From: Argentina anserina
Lineage: Eukaryota > Streptophyta > Magnoliopsida > Rosales > Rosaceae
Assembly (NCBI RefSeq): GCF_933775445.1
Contig: NC_065874.1
Coordinates: 7,645,001-7,709,000 of the forward strand
DNA: 64,000 nt
Direction of reading: 5' to 3'
Part shown: positions 21,101 to 31,979 of the stretch, one piece after another
Numbering within the stretch: the first letter of the stretch is position 1
How the letters are laid out: each line of letters begins with the position of its first letter
Notes under the pieces: generated by a model
Databases searched by the model: none
What the model was told of the DNA's origin: nothing
What the model saw: only the letters and a program-made list of their open reading frames with translations
Program-made: the position numbers and the translations under genes

Positions 21101-22748
21101 ACATTTTGATGCTCCACAAGCCTTGACAGTGAAGTACGGAGGCATTCTCAATCGGTCATTTGTGTAAGTTCTTCCACTCTTTTTAATCAAAATTTCTAAC
21201 CAATATTGCTCCACAAGACTGAGTGTTTCTATTCATTATCACTTTTGCTCAGGAATGATTTTAAGGATTACAGTGAACTTTGCTTTAAGAACTATGGAGA
21301 TAGAGTCAAAAATTGGATTACAATCAACGAGCCTTTTATTATAGCTGAAATGGGTTATGATCTTGGGGTTGCTGCACCAGGGCGGTGTTCTGTACCAGGC
21401 GGCCCTTTCAATTATTGCACAGCTGGAAATTCATCTACTGAACCTTACATTGTGGCTCATAACCTTCTCCTTGCCCATGCCACTGTTGTTAAGCTCTATA
21501 GAGAAAAGTTTCAAGTGAGTTAAACTTTTCACCTTGGTAACATTAATTTCGTAAGTTTTTGGATGACATATATAATTATGAGACTTCATATGCAGCGCTG
21601 AAATGTTTCTCATTATTTTGCATATTATAGAAAACACAAGGTGGACAAATTGGATGGAGTCTTGTAGGTTCGTATGTTGAGCCTTATTCAAATTCAGCAA
21701 AGGACAAAGCTGCAGCTAAAAGAATATTGGACTTTGAAATTGGATGGTTAGTCACATACTCCGATCCCTATGATCCTCAGTTCACCTGCTTATTGATTTT
21801 GCAAAAAATCTCCTTGATTACTATAAATCATTCTCCCTACTAATATATATATATGGTGTTTCTTTTTACTAGGTTCATGGAACCAATAGTGTATGGACAT
21901 TATCCAAAGAGTATGAGGCGCTTGGTCAAGAAAAGGCTCCCCTGTTTTACCAAAGAAGAGAAGAAACTGATTAAGGGATCCTTCGATTTCATCGGCATCA
22001 ACTATTACACCTCCAGATTTGGTAGAAACATTCAAGCACATTCACATATGCCACGCCTCGCCCGCAATGATTCTTTAGCGTCATCAGAGCTTAATAGTAG
22101 GCTTCAATACTTCATACTACCTTTTATATTTTCTGTGTTGTTTGTTCATGTTTTCTTAACTTCTTCGCATATGATGGTTGCAGATGACAAAGGACTCCAA
22201 ATTGGTCCTAAGGTAAGAGATATATTACCTGAAAATTTTGACATTTTCTTTAGATAAATATAGGATTACTTATTCATGCTGATTACCTCGCAGGCTGGTG
22301 CCAGCATATACATCTATTCTTATCCACAAGGTCTCAAGAAACTTTTGAAGTTCATGAAGCGAAAATACCAGAGTCCTAAGATCTACATTTCCGAAAATGG
22401 AATAACAGAAGCAAAGAACAATAAGCATGGCCTCGGTGCAGCACTGAAGGACCCACATAGAATTGAATGTATTCTTCGGCATTTGTACATGATCAAGCAT
22501 GGCATAAAGTAACGATCCATCTACCCAGATTTTTTGTTTTTGAACTGAATTAAATTTGAATCAACCAATTCATTTACGTACCCTTGTCATTCTTGTTTTG
22601 CAGGAAGGGTGTGAATGTCAAAGGATATTTCCACTGGGCTCTATTCGATGACTATAAAAACAATCTCAAGCGCATTCCGAAAGAATCTGCAAGGTGGCTC
22701 CCTAAATTCCTCAAGGGCGAGGATGCTTCGTATGAAAAGTTATACTAG
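18117..22748 (+). CDS. chimeric protein: GDPDL (SHV3-type) N-terminal domain fused to GH1 beta-glucosidase
   Basis: Sixteen exons join in frame to 836 aa: 18117-18225, 18780-19073, 19284-19399, 19504-20005, 20124-20251, 20339-20408, 20520-20578, 20695-20770, 20864-20941, 21076-21163, 21253-21514, 21631-21746, 21873-22096, 22184-22212, 22294-22508, 22604-22748. All introns are GT-AG and every phase agrees. Residues 1-25 form a signal peptide. Residues 30-340 match the first GDPD domain of GDPDL/SHV3-like wall proteins: [85 protein letters not shown]. Canonical GDPD catalytic His-Arg and Glu positions are degenerate, as is usual for this first domain. GH1 follows: [32 protein letters not shown], acid/base TINEP, nucleophile YISENGIT, and a C terminus cut by a 17-codon deletion that removes the FEW..RFG segment. 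GDPDL domain 2 and its GPI signal are absent. A secreted or wall protein is likely; glucosidase activity is doubtful. An alternative is two transcripts, with GH1 starting at an ATG at 20102. Confidence 0.8.
20006..20123 (+). other. fusion-junction intron (phase 1) joining GDPDL and GH1 parts
   Basis: This 118-base GT-AG intron lies between the GDPDL-type exon (ending ATA G) and the GH1-type exon (starting TT ACA GTG), so the join reads through as Ile-Val-Thr-Val. The last 35 bases, from ACTGATTTATACAA at 20089, match the end of intron 1 in the sister GH1 gene (from 49488). The sequence before that does not match. The chimera breakpoint is therefore visible inside this intron. Confidence 0.75.
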
Positions 22749-23149
22749 ATATAAACCGTAGTCTTAAACTATGCAGGGGGGAGTTGTACTGTTAAAGGGG
22801 AAAATTGTTAGAGAAACAATCATTGTTATACACGTTTTATAGGCACTCGTACGTTTATGTGTCGGTGATATCGATCGAGTTAGAAAATCTAAATTGCTTG
22901 GGAAAAGAAAGTAGGGCAATGAAGTATCTTGCACTTGGATTAATTTGATGTCTATTTTCAGCGTTCAGAATTCAGATCAATGTAGCGAGATATATGAATA
23001 TATTGTTCTATATGATCCCTAATGGCCTATCACATTTTCCTATCGTAATATTCGTATAACGTATCTATGTGATATATTGGAAGAATCTAAGTGGATTGAC
23101 AGCTAAGAGTTCATGATACGATTTATTCTTTGTTGCGATGGGTTGTTGC

Positions 23150-23537
23150 CTTTGATTTGGCAATTGAGGAGTTCTGAACAATGCCGCTACCGGCCTGCTG
23201 CTTCAAAACTCGAGAAAATCATTTACATCTGGCAGCTTCTGTTGGAGGATGCCTCTGTGCATTTCATTGTCCTGGTATTTTCGGAGGCTCTTATCGATAT
23301 GTGGGTAATGAAAGAATATGGGGTGGCTGATTCCTGGTCTAAGCTCTTCAACTTTCAGGTCCCCAATCGGCCTGTGAAAATATATAGATCTGGATGGCTA
23401 TGTGTTTGGGACAGTAGTATCATTTTTGCGAGTGAGGAAACTCTTGAATGGGATGACAGCCTGCCAACATTTAGAGAGTACCAGTTTATGAGTCTTCATC
23501 ATCAGGAAGACAAGCAGAAAATTCATACGATTTGAGA
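23150..23537 (+). pseudogene. F-box-associated domain fragment, C-terminal part
   Basis: The frame contains EALIDMWVMKEYGVADSWSK followed by LFNFQVPNRP and ends in a stop at 23533-23535. IDMWVMKEYGV..SW.KLF is the hallmark of plant F-box-associated interaction domains. Upstream, the expected GGCLC motif is found only in another frame (GTTGGAGGATGCCTCTGT), so a frameshift separates the pieces. There is no F-box. It starts right where homology between the flanks of the two GH1 genes ends. A remnant of an F-box gene is the best explanation. Confidence 0.65.
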
Positions 23538-25023
23538 AGTGACGAGACGGATACATATTGCATACAATGAGAGACTATTTTAGCTACCTAGCTGATTGAT
23601 CATAGATCTTATTGATCTTCCTTCATTATTTGCTTTTGATGCCACACGCCCACACATGCAGTGGTTTATTTTGTTCTTCTAGATCTGCCTTGGTAATACC
23701 CTTTTGATCGTCTCTGTCGTTTATTGGTTTGGCTTCATTTGTTTCATTAGCAGACGCATTAGCTCTATTGTGTACGTCTCCTTTCTTTCTTCTGATTATT
23801 ATATCAAAACATCAAATATACTTGCATAGAGTTCTCAACTGAGTTAGACCAAGTGGCATCTGCAAGCAATTGCAATAGATTGTGGAATATAGAGGGTTAT
23901 AATGATATATATATACACACACGTCTCAAGACACACTCTTCATGTGTGCTGTATTTAGCAGAAATTATGGAAAAATAAAATTAATAATAGATAATTATCT
24001 TTTCAATATATTAACAAGTATAATTCATTTGGACTGAATGATAAGATTGTGATTTTCTCCTTCTATTTTTTATATTCACTTTTAGATTTTATAAATTACA
24101 ATCTTACCTTTCGTATTATATCCGGAGAGAATTGAGATATTAATAAATTATAACTGACTTTGTTAATAGAATATACATGCCCACTCACCTGCGGGACAAG
24201 AATTAAGAGACAAAACGGGACAACTCGTTTTTAGCCTTTAGATCTTAAAGAAACACATCTAAGGGCAGGAAACAATTATGCATACGTTCTTGAGTCTACA
24301 CTAATCATTGTCCTATTTTCTTTTCGTTCCTTCTCATCCTCACCCAGAATCTATTTTCTTTGCGTTCCTACTCTTCCTCACCCATAATCTTACCCTGTTC
24401 ATGCCAACATAGACATTCAGGTTGTGGTTAGCTTTGCTTATTTTCTTATTTCCTTTGACTATCACTCGATTGAAAAATCATTCAACGAAAGATGATTAAG
24501 TTCCAGTGTCAATCAGAAAACCAATTTTTTTTTTGGATACAAGAAGACCAGACTTTGAGATTGAACAATTTTGGGATATTTTCAAATCGGGTGCATTGGG
24601 TATTGACTCATGATTGAATTCAAAGGTTAATTAAGGGCTTCGGCTTTTCAAATTGATCAATTTATGGGCACCCAATATATGTGAATTCATATTGCATCAA
24701 TATCTTCCCCTCCGTAACCTACTTTCAATATCTTACAACTACTTGGAGAGAAATATAGAGAGAAAAGGAGAGAGTTACAATGTTCACTAGATGATGCGAG
24801 ATGGAGGAAGAAGTAAAGAACTGAAGAACATATACGATTACAGGCAAAGATGAAGGACTTCAGACGGCGGAACTTCGGCCAGAGACGTGTTAATATGCGT
24901 TCGTTTTAATGAATTGCTTTTTGGTCTGTCAGATCATTTCAGGAAAAATCTAAGGGTTGTCAAGAGTTTAATTGAGGTGAGCTGGTCTGATAGAAGATAT
25001 TCAAGATATATATCTATATGAAG
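23538..25023. other. intergenic, no gene recognised
   Basis: AT-rich sequence with a short TA/CA microsatellite near 23906-23921 and pyrimidine-rich patches near 24310-24400. I see no coding frame with a recognisable family. Confidence 0.5.
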
Positions 25024-25026
25024 CCA

Positions 25027-25167
25027 ACTTGGGATATGATTCCCCAACTCTATTTCGATTTACGAGTGATGTCATCTGCCATTAGTAACAACCTTCAACA
25101 CAGGATGTCTCACACTCTCACCAAGTCACTGTATAGTCATTTAGTCCTCAACAGTTAGCATCTGATG

Positions 25168-25198
<31 letters not shown>

Positions 25199-25943
25199 TG
25201 TGTATAATTATCTCTGCAAAATTTCAGTCATTTAGGTAATCGTTAAAGCCCTTAAAGTGTCGACATCTTAGCTTTTTTAAAGATCACGCGCCGGCGACGG
25301 AGTTTCTGCCGGTGTATGGAGTCCAAGTCTCTACTTGGAGCTTATTCTTGCCGGTGGAGCCGCCGCCGACTGGTTTTTGATCTATTCCGACGAACCAGCA
25401 GTTTAAATTGAGACTATTGCCCATAAACTTCAAACCTGCTCTCCTTGGGCCTTCATCTTCATGGTATCGACGTCTAGGATGCATCTGTAGTTACTTCGGC
25501 AATAGAATCGTCATTGCCGGTGTGTGAACGTGGAAAGAACTTAGACGTCCGCATTTGATGAGAGTTGCAAACATCCATTTGTGATCCTTATATATATATA
25601 TATATATATATAGCTTCTCAGCTGCGGACGTCCGCACGATTCGCACCTTGCGGATTCGGCTATTCTAGCGACTAGTGACGCACGACGATGGCACAGAAGG
25701 TGCCGGCCGCATTCCTCCCCTCCCGACGCTCATGTTTGTACCAACTAGAGTTGCAACACCTGCCCACTGTGGCCGAAATCTCGAAATTTCAAGTAATTTG
25801 GCACCGTGTGGAAATTCCGGTTGGCACAGATAGGAGTACTGGGAGGGGGGAAGCATGGCCTGAACCATCCGTGCCATCGTTGCGCGTCACAATAATGGCT
25901 GAATCCGCACAGTGCAGACTGGGTGAATGTTCGCATCTAAGAA

Positions 25944-25974
<31 letters not shown>

Positions 25975-26080
25975 TATCGACTTCGTGAAACATCATGTGT
26001 TGAAGGTTGTTACTAATGGCAGGCGACATCACTCGTAAATCGTAATAGAGTTGGGGAGTCGTATCCCAAGTGGGGCTTTG
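25027..26080. mobile_element. inverted-repeat element, about 1.05 kb, with about 90-bp arms
   Basis: The left arm (25027-25115), with CAACTTGGGATATGATTCCC and TTTACGAGTGATGTC, recurs inverted at 25990-26078, with about 90% identity by eye. Between the arms lie a GC-richer segment (25285-25560) and a second palindrome flanked by TA microsatellites. The structure looks like a non-autonomous DNA element, or two inverted copies of one fragment with another element nested inside. No transposase is visible. Confidence 0.55.
25640..25935. repeat. inner palindrome (foldback) between two TA microsatellites
   Basis: The left half, with TTGCGGATTCGGCTATT and GACGATGGCACAG, recurs inverted in the right half, with reverse-complement TGTGCGGATTCAGCCATT and AACGATGGCACGG. 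The two strands therefore encode similar short peptides. TA runs at about 25589-25612 and 25952-25977 flank it directly, and a perfect GCGGACGTCCGC palindrome lies at 25624-25635. Insertion of a hairpin element into a TA repeat is likely. Confidence 0.55.
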
Positions 26081-28616
26081 ACGAGACCAAAATGTGGCCC
26101 AATCGATCAAATTATTTTCTCGTCGAAGTTGTATTCTTATCCTTGTTCTCAAAGTTAACTCCTACATACCGTCAGGGGCGGACGCACGTGGGAACTTGAT
26201 ATAAGCACTTTGTGCGACATTCTTAACATGTTTTTACCTGCATTTGTACTTTGCTTAGCTCTTATTGTTGTAATATAGAGTCATTGGGTCGAGTTAGGAG
26301 TCTAGGATGATGTTAGTTGAATTTTAGTGTTAAAACATGCTAAAAACGCAGAAATTGTCGAGTGTGTTATGTAGAGTAGTATTCCTTGTCGAACTAAGAA
26401 ACCTAATTGGGTTAGGATTTTTTTTATTCGACATTTTTGTAACATTTTTGATTTATATTTATCATTTTCTTTCTTTATTTCAGAATTAAATGAGAGATAA
26501 TGGCTTGGAAATTAAGGAAAGAAAGAGGAGAAGAAAGAAACAAAAGAAGAAAAAAGAAAGAAGTAATTTAGTTTCTGAATGAGATAAAAATGAAGAAGTA
26601 TGCAGCCTCAAAGAATGGAAGGTTCATCCGGCCATAAATAGAAAAGAAAGAGGAAAAGAAGGAAAGAAAAGAAGAAAAAAGAAGGATATAACTAAGAGAT
26701 ATTTCAGAAGAATGCATGTGGCCTATAAGAATAGAGAATGCACGTGACCAACAAAGATGATCATCATTCAATTGAGAAGGAAAGAAGAGAAGAAAAAGGA
26801 AAGAGAGAATCAACTCATAACCATGCAATCCCTCTCCCTCATTCCTCTATAAATAGCATGACATTTTTTCACATTGGGATGACTTCTCATTTGCATTCAA
26901 GAGCCGAACCTCTGTCAAAATACCATCACCATCTCCAGCGAGTTCACCATTGAAGCCGTACCTCTAAAGTTACTACAACATGTGATTATCGCAACTCATC
27001 TCCATGGCTTTGTTTATTTGTGTTATCCTACAATACTTTGTTTATAAAGATTATAGTTTGTTGTTTATGTGGAAGTATTGGTTTTGTATTTGTTTCAGAA
27101 TTTTCTGATTGTATTTGATATGATTTTGGATCTATGTCGAATCTATGTTCTTATAATTATTGAAGTTTGTATTTCTATTGTTGTGTTCTATTCTTCTTTT
27201 ACACGCTCTTAGATAATTTTCAGATATGTGCATACGAATTTAGTGCTTGAATGCAGTCCCTAATATTGTGTTTGAGTGCTATCTTCATCATCCATATTGA
27301 CAAAAATCGAATCATGCCCTAAGTAGGTTCGGTTTGTGTTAATTAAAGTGGGAAATTCTAGAAATTTACATGTAACCCCATGGTGAGTGACGTCACCGTG
27401 AAGTATGTCTCCAACAAAGATTTTGTGCTTAAATGTAATCTTGTTTGGTTTCTACCCTAAGTGTTGTTAAACTTGCTTACATGCAATTTAGGTGAGGCCC
27501 TAAGTCAACCTAAACGTCAATTGAAATCTTGCATGATTAGATGTTCCCCTAAGGCTCTAATTATATTAGTGTCTAAAAGTATGTAATCAGATGAATTAGA
27601 ATTCATGATAGAATCGAACTTGTAATTCTGTGATGCATTGGTGAATTTGGTTTAGTTTGATAAAGAGAAGTCGATCATGTAAATAGTAATTTAGATTTCA
27701 TTTTTAGTAGGTAATAATTAATTTCAAACCCCCCAATAGCATGATAAGTATTGAGTCCCTTTTAATTCCCCAGACTGAACGATCTCTGCTTATTCTATAC
27801 TAACAATGATCTTTTGCAGGATTTATTATAATCGTCTTAAGTAACGCTCTATCAGAACTACTGAGGGCAACTACCCCCACTCAAGTTTTTACATTTGGCA
27901 ACTGACCATCTTTTTATTTATTTAAATAATATATAAGGTTGTATAAGGCAGGTTTTCAACCCACCCAAGTATTACTAAGGCACCAACTTGTTTTTTGTAT
28001 TGTATGTTGCCTTAGTAATCAATGTCAACTACAAAAGATCACCTACACCTTTTCATTTTTTTTCTAGGACTCCAAGTGAACCAAGTCCCAAGTCACTCAA
28101 GAAACAAAGAGGAAGATGCTCTGTATCGGAAAAAAAAAAGAAAGAGAAGCATTCAACCTTGCTCTATCTCGTATTATGTGCATATTTACCAATTTGTGCT
28201 TCTATCCTAAAAAAAGGCGAGACTTGGTCGTTGATTATTTAGAAAGCCATGCATGCGACTAAAATAACTTGTATATTATGCCTACCCATTTTCCATCCAT
28301 ATATAACAGTAGAATAGAACCCTGCCTTTCGATCGATACACAATTGAGTGGCCCGATCACAAATGCTTGGCTTTCAGGGGGGGATCTCCAATCGATTCAA
28401 GTTAGTCAACCTATTTGATATGCATGTTTGTTCTTTCTTCATCTCCTATGTAATCTTCCCATATTGTTGAATTGTGATTTGTGTGTAGATTAAATGACTC
28501 ATTTTAATCCTTATTAAAATTACAGATTTGAAAGATCATAGAAGTTGGAGAGATTCTTCAAACGAAAATCATCAAATATAGAGTTGTATTGAAGTTAACT
28601 TAGGTGATCTTCTTTC
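26081..28616. other. intergenic, purine-rich tract, no gene recognised
   Basis: From about 26480 to 26720 the plus strand is almost all purine (AAGAAAGAAGAGGA-type). A CAGGGGCGGACGCACG motif at 26173 resembles a hAT-type terminus. Open frames are short and unlike known families. 27000-28600 is AT-rich with no clear feature. Confidence 0.5.
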
Positions 28617-30162
28617 TGATCGGCTCGATTACTCGACATCAATATTAACTATATAAGCATCGTTAGTAGTATAAAGCAAGAGGGTATCGTTCACAAACCG
28701 GGGATCCAACCAGGGCAAAAAATCACAAACATTTTCACATAGAGATTTAAAAATTTGAGATAAGTTTCAGATAAAAAACAGAATATAAAACCTAAACTAA
28801 TATATACATGTGATCAACCAACCAACACACAAACCATTACCAAAACAATTCATATAAACATAACGAAAACAAGTTCTAGTCCTCCTCTAAGATTCATGCC
28901 GAGACACTGTCATGAATAACTAAGGTTGGATCATGTAATTAGGGTTCTAAGCAGTAACCTAAACACATAAACACGTAACACGTTTGACTCTTACGAAGCA
29001 GTCTTAATCGAAATCTAACATACTCATCCTACCATGTAAATTCCAACGCCATGCATAATGAATTCATTAAGCATGTCACCTACTTAACCAACAATCATGC
29101 AATTTCGAAACTTACATAGAAAAGAACAAACATGTTCATAACATAAGACTTTAATCCAACAACCTAAATATCATGCTACAATCGTATACATAACACATAG
29201 ATATCGAAATCATTCAAAAACATGTCACGGCAGAAATCTAAATTAATAAAATCAAAAACTATAAATCGCAACTTTATATAAATCGAATCAAGTAGCTATT
29301 TCATAGACAAAATCGAAACAAGTTTACAATACATAAATCACATACATAACCAAGAACAAGAAAAACCAAAAACCCGAAATTAACATAGAGAGAATCATAG
29401 TTACACTTTATTAATCAAGCGATCCTACAAGGTGTAGCCGTGGCTTTCTAAGGGAATTGACTTCTTCACAAGTGTGCTTCGAAGCTAGGGAATGATGGAA
29501 GGATGATGGAATCGGTTTTAGGATTTCTGAATTGGTGAGTATGAAATTCGGTAGAGCTTTGGCTAGTATGTGCGCAAGGTTGATGATCCTTAAACAATGA
29601 GGCCGTGTCTCTATATATAGGAGTCAAAAACATAGCCTTGCCGTCCCAAATAGGAGATAAAATCGGATTGGGAAGTTGAAATCTTCTTTGATATGGACTT
29701 TAATTCATGTACTCCAAATCCAACTTGATGTAGGAAACCAAATCTAATTGGGAAACAATTAAGGGTTGCACGTCATCTCTCATTCTTCAACTAGGAAATA
29801 GCTAGGCCGGCTTCTTCTGTCCTTATCAAACTCGGATATGATCTCCTTGTGTCACTAGGAATGCATTACGACACCACTACTCCTTGTCCATATGATTTGT
29901 CTTTCCAGAAAAAAAAATCGACGATTAAGGAATAGGAAAGAATGAAAATAGGAAAGTAGAATCCTAGTCGAATAAGGAATCATAGCGCAATAAGGATTTC
30001 TAACACTTAGCACGATTTCATCATCAAAACATCCAAATTCGGCATAGCTCTACTAAAACATACAAATAACAAATATGAACCTAAAACAACTAAATAAGAA
30101 GAAACAAAGCATACGAATATGACATATATACATTAAGAACGTCACACTTTGTGCTCCTATCA
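28617..30162 (-). repeat. 3' LTR of the Athila-type element
   Basis: This 1,546-base LTR starts TGATCGGCTCG on the plus strand and ends TCCTATCA. It aligns along its whole length with the copy at 38182-39713, with scattered substitutions and some small indels (for example TTTAACAATGAATTCAC against TTTTCAC). The element is therefore not very recent. Confidence 0.9.
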
Positions 30163-31979
30163 ACAATCCCACATTTAGACTTTGCTAGCCCCTTAGCAAA
30201 CACTAAAAAGGGAAATCAAAACATAAAACAATACCATTAAACTAACGACACAACTACACACGAAACATTCTAATGCCTTCAACATTTTGTTTCAGAGATT
30301 TTCAAACTCATAGCATCAAGAATAACACTCAATCGAAATAGATATGATGAACTTAATGGTTAATAAACATGAGATTTCGTTTAACAAGTAAGACATGGCA
30401 GAAACAGAGGTGATATTAAGCTCGACATGTTCGAAACAAGTTCAAATTCAACTCACAAGGATATGCACTCTGAATCTTTTCTCTGAAGAACATGGCATAT
30501 GCTTAAAAGCTTTTCACACACAAGAGTTATGAACACATAGTGAAATCGAAAATCTCATGAAAGATACCAATCATATGCACAAATGAACCCAAACCATATG
30601 TTTACTCATGAAACAAACTCTACAGATTAAGAGCTACTCATTTTAATAATCATGCCGATCTTTAGAAAATGGATGGTTTAGGCTCGACATGGATATCATT
30701 TTTCAGGGAAAATGAATCACAAAGATCATCCGCAAGACTTAGCAGAGCAAACACATCCACCTTATGTCGCCATACATAAAAACAAGGGTCAAATATCATC
30801 ATGTTGAACTCATCCTTCACTTTAAACATTGTGAAAACGAACAAAGGCTAAAGTATAACATTATTGAGCCTTCAACATTTACAACATATCTCCAAATTCA
30901 CAAAAACAACAAGCATGTCGTAACTTCATACTTCTCATTCATTCATTCTTTTCTTTTCTTTTTTCAAACCGTGTATCATATATCTTTTGTTCTTCTTCTC
31001 ACGGAAATTTTTCTTTTTCTTTCTCTTTTCACGGCACAACATACATACCATAACCCCACACTGGAATCAAATCATCACTTCATATTAATACCACAAATGG
31101 CTCTGCCAAGCCTCAAAGACAAGGTAGAGATACAACTATACTAAGCAAGGACATTAACATGTTAGTAATGAAAAAAAGGCTTAATGTAGGCTCAAATGGG
31201 TTAAAACTAAAGTGTCTCGAGCAAGGCTCAAATAAAGATACGGCTTTTTGGCTTAAAGTGGTGGAAATCCTAAAAAGATCCAACAATCATTTTCAAAATC
31301 AGAGTATATTATGACATAAAGTTTCGAAAGTTTCACAAAGTAAGTTCTAGCATTCTCTAGTTCAATGCAATTCTATGACATATGAATTGATCAAAAATAT
31401 ATGTAATGAGGTTATAAAGCCAAGAAACGAAAGAATAAACTCTCCAAAGAAAGACATATATATGGATCGAAACTCACAAAGGTTACATGAATTCAAATAA
31501 GTAAGGAACATGCTCATTATGTACCTAAGTTTCAAAATCATCATCTACTACACGTTCGTACAATTTCTACACATCGATTAACCATGAAATAACAATGAAG
31601 TTCAATTCAATATCATGCTCATCTATCAACCAATCATTCAAAGATCATACTCATCCTATACGGTTAAAGGCATACATAAGACTAAAAAAAACATACATAA
31701 CAAAAATCGAAAAATAAAACATAAAATTCAATCTAAAAATCAGAAATCAAAGCAAGAAAAACAAAAATCAAAGCAATCAAATCAAACAATAGAATATAAC
31801 GAATGATGTATATCCCACTCACACTTAAAACTTACATTGACCTCAATGTACTATATGATGAGCAACGAAAATTAAAAAGAGATAAGGGATAAGAAAATGC
31901 AAACACTCGTCTATAGCCTAGACTATCTAAAAAATATCACTTGCTTGTCATAGGATCAAGGAGAGAGGTCTCCTCCACG
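30163..31979. other. non-coding region between integrase and 3' LTR of the Athila-type element
   Basis: About 1.8 kb lies between the end of the integrase-like sequence and the LTR. Athila elements can carry an env-like ORF here. I see no such frame on the minus strand, only short AT-rich ORFs and an A-rich tract near 31680-31800. The weak polypurine-like stretch next to the LTR reads ATGTGGGATTGT on the minus strand. Confidence 0.5.

Noticed and set aside
30163..31979. env-like ORF of the Athila element
   Set aside because: No minus-strand frame of useful length or with membrane segments in this region.
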